Shown here: in pieces, positions 24,038 through 34,450 of the stretch
Position numbering within the stretch: the stretch's first letter is position 1
Layout: every line of letters starts with the position of its first letter
From: Callorhinus ursinus
Lineage: Eukaryota; Chordata; Mammalia; Carnivora; Otariidae
Assembly: GCF_003265705.1 (NCBI RefSeq)
Contig: NW_020313057.1
Span: forward strand, 8,022,948 to 8,086,947
DNA length: 64,000 bases
Reading direction: 5' to 3'
Position numbers and translations under genes: made by a program
The notes under the pieces: generated by a model
What the model was told of the DNA's origin: nothing
What the model saw: only the letters and a program-made list of their open reading frames with translations
Database searches by the model: none

Positions 24038-24152
24038 CAGAACTTGAGAACTGGCAGAGAATCTAGTAATCACCCAACCCTACATATGAAGGAAATGTAG
24101 CCTACTGAGAAAACCTGGCTTTCTCAAGTTCACAGTGAATTAGTAATACAGC
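24038..24152 (-). mobile_element. MIR-class ancient SINE, antisense
   Basis: AGAACTGGCAGAGAATCTAG, TAATCACCCAACCCTACATA, GAAAACCTGGCTTTCTCAAG and TAGTAATACAGCTGAAGC parallel the familiar antisense pattern (agctggaagggaccttagagatcatc..tttacagatgaggaaactg..cacacagct). The young SINE/L1 pair inserted at its end. Confidence 0.65.
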
Positions 24153-24169
24153 TGAAGCAAGTTCATCTT

Positions 24170-24371
24170 TTTTTTTAAGACTTATTTATTTATTTTGAGA
24201 GAGTGAGAATGAGAGAGAGAGGGAGAGTACATGAGAGGGGGGAGGGTTAGAGGGAGAAGCAGGCTCCCCGCCGAGCAGGGAGCCCAATGCGGGACTCGAT
24301 CCCAGGACTCCAGGATCATGACCTGAGCCGAAGGCAGTCGTGCTTAACCAACTGAGCCACCCAGGCGCCCC
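24170..24371 (-). mobile_element. CAN-SINE, full length, at a shared target site
   Basis: Antisense SINE with T tail, GA-rich part, GAGCAGGGAGCCCAATGCGG and head ending CCACCCAGGCGCCCC. Flanked by the perfect 17-base duplication TGAAGCAAGTTCATCTT (24153-24169 and 24372-24388). The right copy also serves as the left flank of the next L1. Confidence 0.97.
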
Positions 24372-24388
24372 TGAAGCAAGTTCATCTT

Positions 24389-24723
24389 TTTTTTTTTTAA
24401 TTTTTTATTGTTATGTTAATCACCATATATTACATCATTAGTTTTTGATGCAGTGTTCCATGATTCATTGTTTGTTCATAACACCCAGTGCTCCATGCAG
24501 AACGTGCCCTCCTCAATACCCATCACCAGGCTAACCCATCCCCCCACCCCCCCTACCCTCTAGAACCCTCAGTTTGTTTTTCAGAGTCCATCATCTCTCA
24601 TGGTTCGTCTCCCCCTCTGACATACTCCCCTTTTCTTCCTCTCCTGTTATCTTCTTCTTTTCCTTTTTTCTTAAAATATGTTGCGTTATTTGTTTCAGAA
24701 GTACAGATCTGTGATTCAACAGT
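24389..24723 (-). mobile_element. Young L1 3' end, antisense, at the same target site
   Basis: T tail, TTATTGTTATGTTAATCACC, the young L1 3' UTR in reverse, truncated after TCTGTGATTCAACAG. Flanked by the same 17-base word TGAAGCAAGTTCATCTT at 24372-24388 and 24724-24740. It lacks any ORF2 sequence. Confidence 0.97.
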
Positions 24724-24740
24724 TGAAGCAAGTTCATCTT

Positions 24741-25275
24741 AAATGAAATACTGTAATATTTCTACTGCTTCTAAAGTCAACGGAATGTTTAAATGAGTAA
24801 TCTAAAAGTATAGTATGTTATTTTTATATGTATAAAAAATTAACCTGAACTACTCAGAATTCACTCAAAATGACCACTTAGTTGACATTTGAAATATATC
24901 TTAGGTTCCATCTGTAGATGTCAGTTTGTTTTAAAGAGTAAGTAGGATAAGTAAGCTACAAAGTTTCCTTTTTTAAAAATATACCATAAGAAGGATAATA
25001 AAATTTGAACTCTGTAGCATAAAATGTTCTCTGTGAGCCACTAGAACATTTTTGTTTAATGAATGGCCATTTTTAATATTCTATAGCAACAGTTTTTTTT
25101 TAGGACAATAAAATAGTGTCACTATTTGGCTTAAGAAAATAATTTGAAAGCTATCAGAGAATTTATTCTGAAACTAAGAAGTAGCAATAGTCATACCCTT
25201 GCCCTGTTTAAGTCTTTAAGTATCTTTGGGAAGATCACTCTGATAGAGGTGGGAAGAGTTGGTTGGATGATGGTG
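24741..25275. other. No gene or repeat recognised
   Basis: AT-rich unique-looking stretch. Confidence 0.4.
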
Positions 25276-26700
25276 GAAATTTATTAGAAGCAAGAATCCT
25301 ACTGGGCCAGGCAGTAAATCTGTAAATAAACTTACAAATATCTATTGTGAAGCTTACATTTAAGCAGGGGGAGACACACTAGAACAATAAACATAATAGA
25401 TAAGTAAACATATACTATGTTAGAAAAGAATAAGTACAACAGACAAATATAGTACACAGTAAAGAGAATTTAAGTTCTTGGAATAAAGGGCATGTTCCAG
25501 GTTTATAAGATGCTCAAAATTAGTTTCATTAAAAAGAACACATTTGAACAAACAATAGGAATATATGGAGGAGAATAAAACTCAGCTGTGGGGAAAAAGC
25601 TTCTGTAATGGTCACAACTCTGTCTCATACCTGACATGTTTGAGAAACAACAAGGAGGTCTGCATGGCTAAAGAGAAGTGAAAAAAGGACAGAGTAATGG
25701 AGATGAGATCAGAAAGTTAATGGGATCCTGATTATGTAAGAGCATCTAGGCCATTGTCAAGTCTTTGGCTTTTACTATGAGTGAAATGGGCAGACTGTGG
25801 AGTATTTTGAGCAGAGAAGTGACATGATTGTTCTCATGTTTTAAAAGGATCATTCTAGGAGCTCCGTCAAAATTACATTTTAAGAATGGGAGGAGCCTGG
25901 AAGCAGGGAGGTGGGTTAGGAGACAATTGCAGTAATCCAGGCAAGACAGTATGGTAGTAGTGAAGGTGGTAAGAAATGGTTACATTGTGGATGTTTTCTG
26001 AATATAAAGCCAACATGATAGTCTGGCAGATTAGACGAGAAGGTGACAGAGAGAGAGGTGTGAGAATTGTTTCCTAGGCTTTTGCTGTGGACATCTGGAA
26101 AGATGGGAGTTTTCAGCAATTGATATAGGGAAGGCTGTGGATGAAACAGGTTTGACTGGTTTCAGAAGGATAGAAGACAAGTTCAGTTTTGAATATGTTG
26201 AGTTCAATGTGCATATTAGATAACCAAGTGGAAATATTGAGTCAAGTTTGGAAGAGAGATCTGGTCTGGAGATAGAAATTTGAGAATACTGATGGTATTT
26301 AAAGCCACAGAACTAGACAAGATTGCCACAAAAAGCAAGTGAAGACTAAGAAAAGCAGAGAACCAAGGAGTGAAGCCTGGAACATTGGATCTGAGAGAAA
26401 AGAAGGAACCAGCTAAGGGATTTGAGAAGTAATCAGTAAGATGGGAGAAACACTAGAACAGGTGGTCCTGGAAGTCATGGGAAGAAAGTGTGTCAAGGTC
26501 ATGTGAGTGAGCAATTGTTTCAAATGATGCTGAGGTTGAGTAAAATGAGAATTGAGCATTGTTTTTTTAGCAAAGAAGAAATCATCGAAGGGTGATAACA
26601 CATACATATCTCAGTTGGTCTAGGACACTCCCAAGTGATTACCATTGCAATTAACACACTCATTTGGGAGAAGAGAGATTGGAAACACTAAGTCGAGTGA
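25276..26700 (-). mobile_element. L2 LINE, 1.4 kb antisense, with decayed RT
   Basis: Antisense L2 from its 3' end (ACTGGGCCAGGCAGTAAATC) through TTGAGCAGAGAAGTGACATG, ATTGCAGTAATCCAGGCAAG and TGATGGTATTTAAAGCCACA into the reverse transcriptase region. On the minus strand, decayed forms of the L2 RT words VPQGS (about 26364-26390) and FDTVDH (about 26505-26530) lie in the expected order; frames are broken. The fragment is too old to be functional. Confidence 0.85.
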
Positions 26701-26804
26701 TGGAGGCCTGCATCATATGACTGAAAATTATTATGAGACAAGTTGGAAATTTGATTGTTCTGGTGTCAGATTTGAGAAAAAAAGTTATGTGTCCTAGCTC
26801 TGGC

Positions 26805-27165
26805 GCACATTTGGTATTGGTTCAGCTGGATAATGCTACCTACCGAGATGAAAAACACATAAGGAGGAAGAAATGGAGGGATGATTCAGAGATGATGGCT
26901 TCAGTTTAGAAGAATTGGTAGACCTACAAGTGAGCTCTTATATAAATTGAATCTCAACAGTGATGGATTTGTGATGAGAATTAGAATTCAGAAGAAAGAA
27001 ATGAGAGTTAAAGCAGAGGGGCACGATGTTGAGTACAAAGAAATGGTCAAGAATAGATAGCATCTTACGGCACAATTATTTCAAGTGTGAAGAAAGGAGA
27101 CTAAGAATGATTAGGTCGATGGGAAGAAAACCAGAGTGGTGGTGTCCCTTAAGGTACTGGAGGAG
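26805..27165 (-). mobile_element. Second L2 fragment, antisense, overlapping the same L2 region
   Basis: ATAATGCTACCTACCGAGAT and, at the end, AGAAAGGAGACTAAGAATGA, GGGAAGAAAACCAGAGTGGT and GGTGTCCC repeat a part of L2 already covered at about 26110-26480 of the neighbouring fragment. The two are not identical, so this is a separate or anciently duplicated L2 piece. Confidence 0.5.
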
Positions 27166-27754
27166 ATTTTCAAAAAGAATATTTCTGAAACCACTCTGTG
27201 CCTTCAAGAATTCAGTTCTCGCTCATGGGTAAGGTTATATGGTTCCTTAAACTTAGATCCAATCCAGCAAATCTCTGAAACTTTTCCTATCCTCCAATCT
27301 GAACTTGTTTTGTTTTGTTTCTGTTTTGTTTTATTAATCTTAGTGCGTAGTTTCTTACATGTTGCCTAATATCTGATATCTATTTCTTTAATAAGCCATT
27401 TTAAATTGAATTTTCAACTGGACTATATTCATTGTCAACATAGGGTCCCCAGAAGCTTTGTCCTTAATTTCTTCAGTTCCACAGTCACAGTCTTTCAGGG
27501 AAGTCCCTTGGGCCCCAGCCAAAATTTCCAGATCTTCAACTTGGAGGGCTTACCTAGACCCATTGGTTTTGGGGAATGTGAAATCAAACTAGTTAAGAGC
27601 CAAAAAGTCACCATTATATTTGGTAACCAGAATATTATGGGTGCTTTTTATGAGTATTTTCCAACAGCTGCTTTGATGAGAATCCAGGTTATAGTGTGCT
27701 GAAACAATCCCCAAAGGGAGGTAGGAATTCAACATAGTAGAGTAGACAACTCTT
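27166..27754. other. No gene confirmed; 98-codon open frame
   Basis: A plus frame 27406-27702 (98 codons, ending in TGA) is compositionally more protein-like than most in the window, but I recognise no domain, signal peptide or membrane segment. No upstream exon or retrocopy poly-A was seen. Most likely chance or a decayed piece of an unrecognised sequence. Confidence 0.35.
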
Positions 27755-27771
27755 AAAATTAGAAGGGCAAG

Positions 27772-27961
27772 GGGCGCCTCGGTGGTTCAGTTGGTTAAGC
27801 GACTGCCTTCGGCTCAGGTCACGATCCTGGAGTCCAGGGATCGAGTCCTACATCAGGCTCCCTGCTCAGCAGGGAGTCTGCTTCTCCCTCTGACCCTCTT
27901 CCCTCCCATGCTCTCTGTCTCTCATTCTCTCTCTCAAATAAATAAATAAAATCTTTAAAAA
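27772..27961 (+). mobile_element. CAN-SINE, full length, with target duplication
   Basis: GGGCGCCTCGGTGGTTCAGT head, complete body and A tail. Duplication AAAATTAGAAGGGCAAG (27755-27771) and AAAATTAGAAGAGCAAG (27962-27978), one mismatch in 17. Confidence 0.97.
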
Positions 27962-27978
27962 AAAATTAGAAGAGCAAG

Positions 27979-28395
27979 ATCATAGAGATAGTGAATTTTT
28001 TTGAAGGGTTATATAGAGGAGAAAGAACATTTTTTTTTCTCTTGTTTTGGGGGAAGACTTTGTAACATTGGCAAGCTGAGGAAAAGGAGCCCATAAAAAA
28101 GGAATAGTTAAACATTTGGGAGAGAAAAGGTGTTATTCTTAAAGTACGGATGTGGGAAGGGAGTACCAGTTCAAGTTAAGAGAACTGACAATATCTGAAT
28201 AAATATGAGCCAAGTCATATCTCTCATCATTTGAAAATGACATCACATGAAATAAATCAAATATAATATGTAGAATTAATGGCTGTTTATAGGAAAAGAC
28301 ATTGAGAATTTCTTTTTAATTTATGCTTTTATGAATAGTAGATGTAAGAAAGTGTCCATTTGAACAGTTTTTCTGTGCCTTTGTGAAACTATAGT
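27979..28395. other. No gene or repeat recognised
   Basis: Unique-looking, AT-rich, with one T run near 28030. Confidence 0.4.
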
Positions 28396-28415
28396 TGATT
28401 TCCACTTTGCTATTT

Positions 28416-28608
28416 TTTTAAAGATTTTATTTATTTATTTGACAGAGAGAGACACAGTGAGAGAGGGAACACAAGCAGGGGGAGTGGGAGAGGGAGAAGC
28501 AGGCTTCCCATGGAGCAGAGAGCCCGATGTGTGGCTCGATCCCAGGACCCTAGGATCATGACCTGAGCTGAAGGCAGATGCTTAACGACAGAGCCACCCA
28601 GGTGCCCC
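28416..28608 (-). mobile_element. CAN-SINE, full length, with 20-base target duplication
   Basis: Same GACAGAGAGAGACACAGTGA subtype as 13811. Perfect 20-base duplication TGATTTCCACTTTGCTATTT at 28396-28415 and 28609-28628; a perfect duplication points to a relatively young insertion. Confidence 0.98.
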
Positions 28609-28882
28609 TGATTTCCACTTTGCTATTTAATTCCCTTATATAAAGTTGGTCCCTTCCATTTACTTTGTACACTTCCATTTACTCGGTAGTAATGAGTGTT
28701 TAACTCAATACAGTTCTCTCCAGACAGCTCAGAAATAAATAAATGCCTCACTTTCCAGTGATATTTCCCTGGGAAGTTTATTACCTTCTGTCTGCCATGA
28801 ACATTTCATCACTTTTCCCTTTTTGTTAAGCTATTCAAATCATCCTTCCCAACATTTTCTCCACTCCAACCCAAAATACTTA

Positions 28883-29245
28883 TACTATGGCCTGAATATT
28901 TGTGTTCCCTCCAAATTATGTGTTAAATTCTAGGACCAAATGTGGTAGTATTTGGAGGTAGAGCCTTGAAGAAGTGATTAGGTCATGAAGGTAGAGCCCT
29001 CGTGAATGGGACTAGTACTGCTATGAAAGGGACCCCGGAGAGCTCCCTCATTCATTTTTGCCATATGCAGATATAATAAAATGATGACTGTCTATGAACC
29101 AGGAATAGAGCTCTTGACAGACACCTAGTCTTCCAGTATAGTGATCTTGGACTTCCCAGCCTCCAGAACTGAGAACTAAGTGTTTGTTGTTTAAGTTGCC
29201 CAGTCTATGGTATTTTTGTTGTAGCAGCTCAAACAAACTAAGACA
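28883..29245 (+). mobile_element. Solo LTR, MLT1A-like (ERVL-MaLR), near complete
   Basis: TATGGCCTGAATATTTGTGT, GATTAGGTCATGAAGGTAGA, GCCCTCGTGAATGGGACTAG, GATCTTGGACTTCCCAGCCT and CAGTCTATGGTATTTTTGTT follow the MLT1A LTR from one end to the other, finishing ACTAAGACA. The LTR is about 363 bp, close to the family length. A 5-base duplication ACTTA flanks it (28878-28882 and 29246-29250). No internal sequence is present. The non-coding frame 29048-29236 (minus) is incidental. Confidence 0.92.
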
Positions 29246-29554
29246 ACTTATCGATAACCTTTCTTCATGTTTTATGGAAAGAAAGGTAAGTAGAAGTCAG
29301 TAGGTAAGATCTGCTCATCCTCTCATATACAAAATTTATACCCTTACCTGTGTCTGCTCCTACCTTCTCCTTTTGTTTTTCAGGTGATCTAGAGTCCACC
29401 AGGAGCTTCTCAAAGACTTCACTCCTTCAGTTATCATCTTTTCACTTGTCTTTGCTTCTTCTTTCTTGGTACCAAATCACTTGACTCAGCATTTAAAAGA
29501 GTCTATGCTTCACCAATTAAAAACTAAAGCAAACTCTCCTGAGGTCTGTCTTCA

Positions 29555-30421
29555 TCTCAAGCTACCTTTCTATGTCTGTGCTTTCTCCAGAGATTAGGAT
29601 GTTCTGCGTTGCAATTCAGTAACTTAACTCAAAATTGATACAAACAAAATGGCTTTCCAGCCACAATCTGGGTTACTTGTTTCCTCATTTTGTCTATCAG
29701 AGGTAGGAAACAAAGAGCATTTTTTGTTTACTACCTATAGCAGCATGGAGATAGTTTCTTTCCCATTAATTAAAATTGTGTAGAGCATTTTTTGTTTACT
29801 ACCTATAGCAGCATGGAGATAGTTTCTTTCCCATTAATTAAAATTGTGTCATATGGTTATTCCTGCACCAATTTCTATGGTCAGAGAGATGGAATAAACT
29901 GGTAGGATTATACCATTCAGAATCTATTCTGGAATTAGAAGTGACATCAAGCCCATTGAAAACACGTAACTAGGAAATCTCTGGTCTTAAACAAAAGGAA
30001 ATTTCTGCTCTAACTTTAAGGGAAAACTGGAAATGGATGGCGGGAGCAACCAAAAACTCATCATACCTTCAGTCACACTTTTCAAAGAAGTTATTCATAT
30101 ACTCTTTCTGCTCCATTTACTACTAAACACGTTTCCATTTTACTATTCAATGAATTCCAACATAGGATCTGCTCCCACTGCTCTTTGGAACTACATTCAC
30201 TAATATCTCAGTTACTTTCATGTTGCCAAACCAAACTTTTTCAGTCCTCATTTTAGTAGGCCTCTAAGTCACTTTCAGTGCTTTGAACAACTCCCTTATT
30301 CAAACATTCTTTCTTTTTGACTTCCATAATTCACCCTCTCCTGATTTCCAGCCCACCAATATGACCATTTGTTTTCGGCCTCTATCATATTTTCCTGCTC
30401 CAAATACTCAAGTTCCTTGGG
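29555..30421 (+). mobile_element. L2 LINE, 5' part of a split copy (RT region), low similarity
   Basis: CATCTCAAGCTACCTTTCTA and, later, AACTACATTCACTAATATCT, CATGTTGCCAAA, CAGTCCTCATTTTAGTAGGC and TCACTTTCAGTGCTTTGAAC track the L2 RT region (decayed form of the L-DLSAAFDTVDH block) on the plus strand. About 29600-30050 is not convincingly L2 and holds a 68-bp tandem duplication. It continues after the LTR at 30422. Confidence 0.6.
29714..29849. repeat. Exact 2 x 68-bp tandem duplication
   Basis: Two head-to-tail copies (29714-29781, 29782-29849), each starting AGAGCATTTTTTGTTTACTA and ending TTAAAATTGTGT. I found no mismatch between them. The unit is not a microsatellite and not part of a recognised element. 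Confidence 0.97.
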
Positions 30422-30892
30422 TGATTTAGCTATATATTTCTGCACAATAAATTGTCTTGAAACAAAGATGTTTAAAACACCATTTATTATCTCACAGTTT
30501 CTGTGAATCAGAAACCCAGGTTCAGCTTTGTTGGAAACTTCTGGTCCAAGGTCTCTTACAGAGTTGCAGTTAGTCTGTTGGCTGGGGCTCTGTCTTATCT
30601 GAAGGCTCAACACAGACTGCTGACTGGAGGCCCCCCTTAGTTATCTGTCATGTGGGCCTCTCCACAGGGTCCCTAATAACATGAACAAGGCAAAGAGCAA
30701 GACAGGACAGGCAAGACAGAAGTGAGAGCCTTGTGTAACCTAATCGCAGAAGTAATAGTCCATCATTTTTTCTGTCTTCCATTTGGCAGCACTACGTCCA
30801 GCCCACACTCCAGGGGAGAGGCTTACACAAGGGTGTAAACACCAAGAGGCAGGGTCATTGGGTGCCATCTTAGAAGTTGTCTAGTATACCAT
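30422..30892 (-). mobile_element. MLT1-type LTR inserted in L2, antisense
   Basis: AACACCATTTATTATCTCAC, AGGTCTCTTACAGAGTTGCA, CATGTGGGCCTCTCCACAGG, TACACAAGGGTGTAAACACC and TTGGGTGCCATCTTAGAAG match, in reverse, the longer MLT1 LTRs (subtype not determined). L2 sequence continues on both sides, so the LTR inserted into an existing L2. The minus frame 30296-30613 is a by-product. Confidence 0.8.
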
Positions 30893-31745
30893 GGCTTTAG
30901 TCTTTTTCTAATTCCATCTCTTTTTGCTTTGGTAATGTCATTTATTGTCCTAGTTATCATATTACTTGCATTCCAAAGCTCTCAAATTTATACTGCCATG
31001 TTAGGCCTCTCCTTGGACTTCTGTAATCTATTTGGCATCTCCATTTAGCTTTATCTCAAGCTCTCAAAATTAGTATGTTCCACATGAATGTTTTATTTTC
31101 CCTTCCCCTACACTCCAGCTATTCTTCCTTTTTTTCTGCTAAGCTTTTCTACCTTGGTAAATGGTACCTCCATTCACTCAGTTTCTCAGGCCAGGCAGTA
31201 GAACATTTTTCTTGACCTTTATCTCTCCATCGCTTACCACATCATTCTATCACTCCACTCAGTCAACTGTCACTTCAAAATTACTATGTTTCCTGGATGC
31301 CTCAAAGAGCCCCTCGATATGTTTGTCTGTTTTCATTTTTGCTCTGTTGCAGTCCATTCTCACCAGCAAAATAAATGAATAACCCAATAATGTAAATAAG
31401 GGCTAATCCCATCTCTTTCTAAATCCTTCAAAGGCTTCTCATTGCTGTGCATGATCCTGCTTGATCTGGTCTCTGCCTGCTTCACCAGCCTTATTTCATG
31501 CAGCCTTCTTTTGTTCTGAGTTCTAACCACACCTGGAATTCCCTCTGCTTAGAAGACTTCTCCCACAACTGAATAGTCCCCGCTCAACCTCAGAGATGTC
31601 TTCCAGGACCATTCAATATTACACATATTCTTAAAGCTCAGTCTTTTTTCTTCACGACACTTGTAATTTGTAAGCTCCAGGTGAGAAGAGACTATTTTGT
31701 TTTCTATCTATCAATGCCTAGACAACACCATTTGAACACACAACA
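30893..31745 (+). mobile_element. L2 LINE, 3' part of the split copy
   Basis: AAATGGTACCTCCATTCACT, TTGACCTTTATCTCTCCATC, TGCTCTGTTGCAGTCCATTC, GATCTGGTCTCTGCCTGCTT and TGTAAGCTCCAGGTGAGAAG follow L2 ORF2 and 3' UTR in order. Confidence 0.85.
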
Positions 31746-34149
31746 CTTTGTAAATAACTTCTACAGTAAGCAGAAGTTACACCCAAAGACTATGCTTCAA
31801 GATCTTGATTAACATTTTCTCTGCTATCTCTTATTTTACCAACTCTAGTTATAGTTGTTCTTAATTAGTCCTTTAATAATTGTGTTTAAATATGTATGTT
31901 GTCCTTTTTTTTTTTTTTTTTTTCTAGTTAGCCTGTTTTGGAAAAGGTGTTAGGGAAAATTCCTAAAGACAGATTATAACTTATTCGTCTTTAGTGAAGT
32001 TAAGAGGACCTTTATAACAATGACAACTAGATTGCCTTTGCCCTAGACGCTTGTAACACTGAGTATTTATTAAGGTGGAATGCTTTTAAGATCTCTTTTT
32101 GAGAATCTTTGGAAGTTGGGGGCTAGGTGTTGGGAACTTGTTTTGTCTTGGAGAGATGGTCTGGCTTCAGGTTTTCTCACTAGTAATAATACCCTGGTTG
32201 TGCATATACCATAAAAGAAAGCTGTGAAAAGACCCACCTGACACCCACATTGAGATTGTAATCTTCCAGCTGATGTTTCTGTTCAGAGCTTTTGTGAACT
32301 TGAGAGAAGTAATATACCTGGAATGAATCACTGTACTGGTGACATTCTAGTTAAAGTTGACTGCTGCTGATAAAACGTGCTTATGTTGGTGTAAAGAGAC
32401 TGAACTACATTCAATAAATAATAAAACCACAGAATACACACAAATAGAAATGAAAACCATTAATCTTTTGTTACCCAGGAAAACTTTCTGGTAAATGTGA
32501 GGTGGTATGTGGTTAGGGAGATGGGTTGCAAAGTGTTAGGTGAAGTCCACTGTGAAAGCATGCACTGAATCTTCTACAAAAGAACTTCTCTTCATGTCTT
32601 TGGGAAAGAATTGCTCTAGGGAGGGGGTTAAATAAATCATTTTACCCTATTTTTAGTCTTCTTCTGAATATTTTTATTCTAGAAGAAAATGTATTTCCTC
32701 CCCAGGTCTCATGGTTACTTATTTCAAGTACTGCCTTCTCTCGAAAACCAATAATAGTTCACTGACTCCAATCAATGTGACTAGAAGATTACATTGTTCA
32801 TTTTATGTTAATGCTGTGAATGAATCTTTTTAAACAGATATTTGGGAATATGAGGGGAAAAAAAGAAAAGTAAGGAAAGCATGGGGGGAAAAAGAGCTAA
32901 ATTTAAGTATATGGAAAAGGACAGTATGAGCCAGAATGTGGAAAGAGTAAAGATGAGCGAGAAATCAAATAAGATGCTTCCTACTGTTTTTGTATATTAT
33001 GGTAAAATAACACATGGTACATTTTATAATATATTACAAAACTACATTTGTCCACATCCTTGTTCCTATACATCTTTGTACACGTACTTTCCTAATGTGC
33101 ATAAATCCCCATCTGAGCAAGGGAGAAATACCCATACATTGCTGTGAAAAATCAGTTGCTCTTGATTTGGAGTGGGGCTCTAGCTAGTAGGGAAAATAGG
33201 TGGGTTTGAAGCTGTCAGTATGATTACCACAGCTCTTCTGATTTTTTATTTTGATTTCAATGATAAATTTTGTTTTTTAACCGGATTCCGATTGATCTGA
33301 TCTGAGTGCCTTAGTTTGGAGGACAGTTGAGTGATTTGTGCTAGTGAAGTCCTTGCCCTGTGTCCGCCAGATTTAAATTCACATTAACCATCTGTGATAG
33401 ATTGATGTCATCTGCAAATTAGCAATAATCTACATAAATATAAGTGTAAAAGACCATTTATATCACACAGCAGTGATTATCTGATTGAGCTGGTATTTAA
33501 ATTTGTATTTCAGTGTGTAAGTTGTTTTTAATTGTCTGCAGTTCTTCACATATTTTCAAAAAATACTTTTAGAACCATTTAAGAAGTTGATGAAAACTTC
33601 CATTTGGCACCTTCTTTCATAATAGAACCACATATATTAATACAATAATACAGCGAGGTCCCTCCAATTGACAACTAGTTCTGTCTTCCAGAATCTGGGA
33701 TAAAGCAAAGCCAAACTCCATAGGATTTACCTTTGTATTAACTTTGAGGAAAGCTTCTATTAGCAAAACAATAAACAAGTTTAAGTTAGGTTATAGAGAG
33801 GGGAAGCTAAAACCTTGTAAAATTATACTCATATGCTAAGGATTTTATGAATTGAAACAAACATTTTGCAAAAAAAATCTACTTATGGAAATTTATGTTA
33901 AGCAAATACTCAAAATGTATAAACTATTTAAGATATAATGTTAAGTAAAATTGGATGAGTATTAAAACGTGTGCATACTTTGAGTGCATGTTTGAAATTA
34001 TGAGAAAAAAACACTCAAAGGAAATAAAGATAAAATCAATCTTTTTAAATAAAGGGTATTATGGTATTTTCTATGTTTTCAAAGTGATCTGTAATCTGGT
34101 TCATCATATCATTTAAATGAATAAAGGAAGTAATTTATGGAGAACCTTA
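31746..34149. other. 2.4 kb with no gene; possible L1M scrap near the end
   Basis: Mostly unique-looking. T run at 31903-31923. At about 33870-34110, words such as TAATGTTAAGTAAAATTGGA recall an L1M/HAL1 3' region, not certain. The plus frame 32881-33147 (88 codons) has no recognisable features. Confidence 0.4.
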
Positions 34150-34340
34150 CTATTTATAGGACACCATATGAATTATAATCCATCTTATCTTTTAAGGACT
34201 GGATGAAATGATTACTTCACTCATTTTGAGCAATAAGAAAATTTGTGCCAAAATTATAAAAGCGATCACCTCAAGATCATTCAGGTAAATAGAAGAACAA
34301 GACAGGAACCAAACACACTGGTTCTAACCACTGTTCACTC
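34150..34340 (-). mobile_element. Possible MIR, antisense
   Basis: ATTTTGAGCAATAAGAAAAT, CACCTCAAGATCATTCAGGT and GAACAAGACAGGAACCAAAC parallel antisense MIR (attttacagatgaggaaact..aaggtcacacagct..gaaccca). Diverged. Confidence 0.5.
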
Positions 34341-34400
34341 TCCACAATACTGAACACAAGTCAATAAACTTCTAAACTCAGATATTTTTAAGTGCCCACA

Positions 34401-34450
34401 TGGTGGTTAATGTTCTTTTTTTTTTTTTTTTTGGTGGGTGGTTAATAGTC
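34401..34450 (-). repeat. T17 run between two near-copies of a 13-base word
   Basis: TGGTTAATGTTC lies before and GTGGTTAATAGTC after a run of 17 T. The arrangement looks like a target duplication around a retro-insertion reduced to its A tail (antisense). Confidence 0.5.

Noticed and set aside
27406..27702. 98-codon plus frame with fairly balanced composition
   Set aside because: Considered as an exon or retrogene, but no recognisable family, splice signals or poly-A support; kept only as a note in the gap description.
30296..30613. 105-codon minus frame that looks partly protein-like
   Set aside because: Most of it lies in an MLT1-type LTR, with the rest in L2; no retroviral protein motif.
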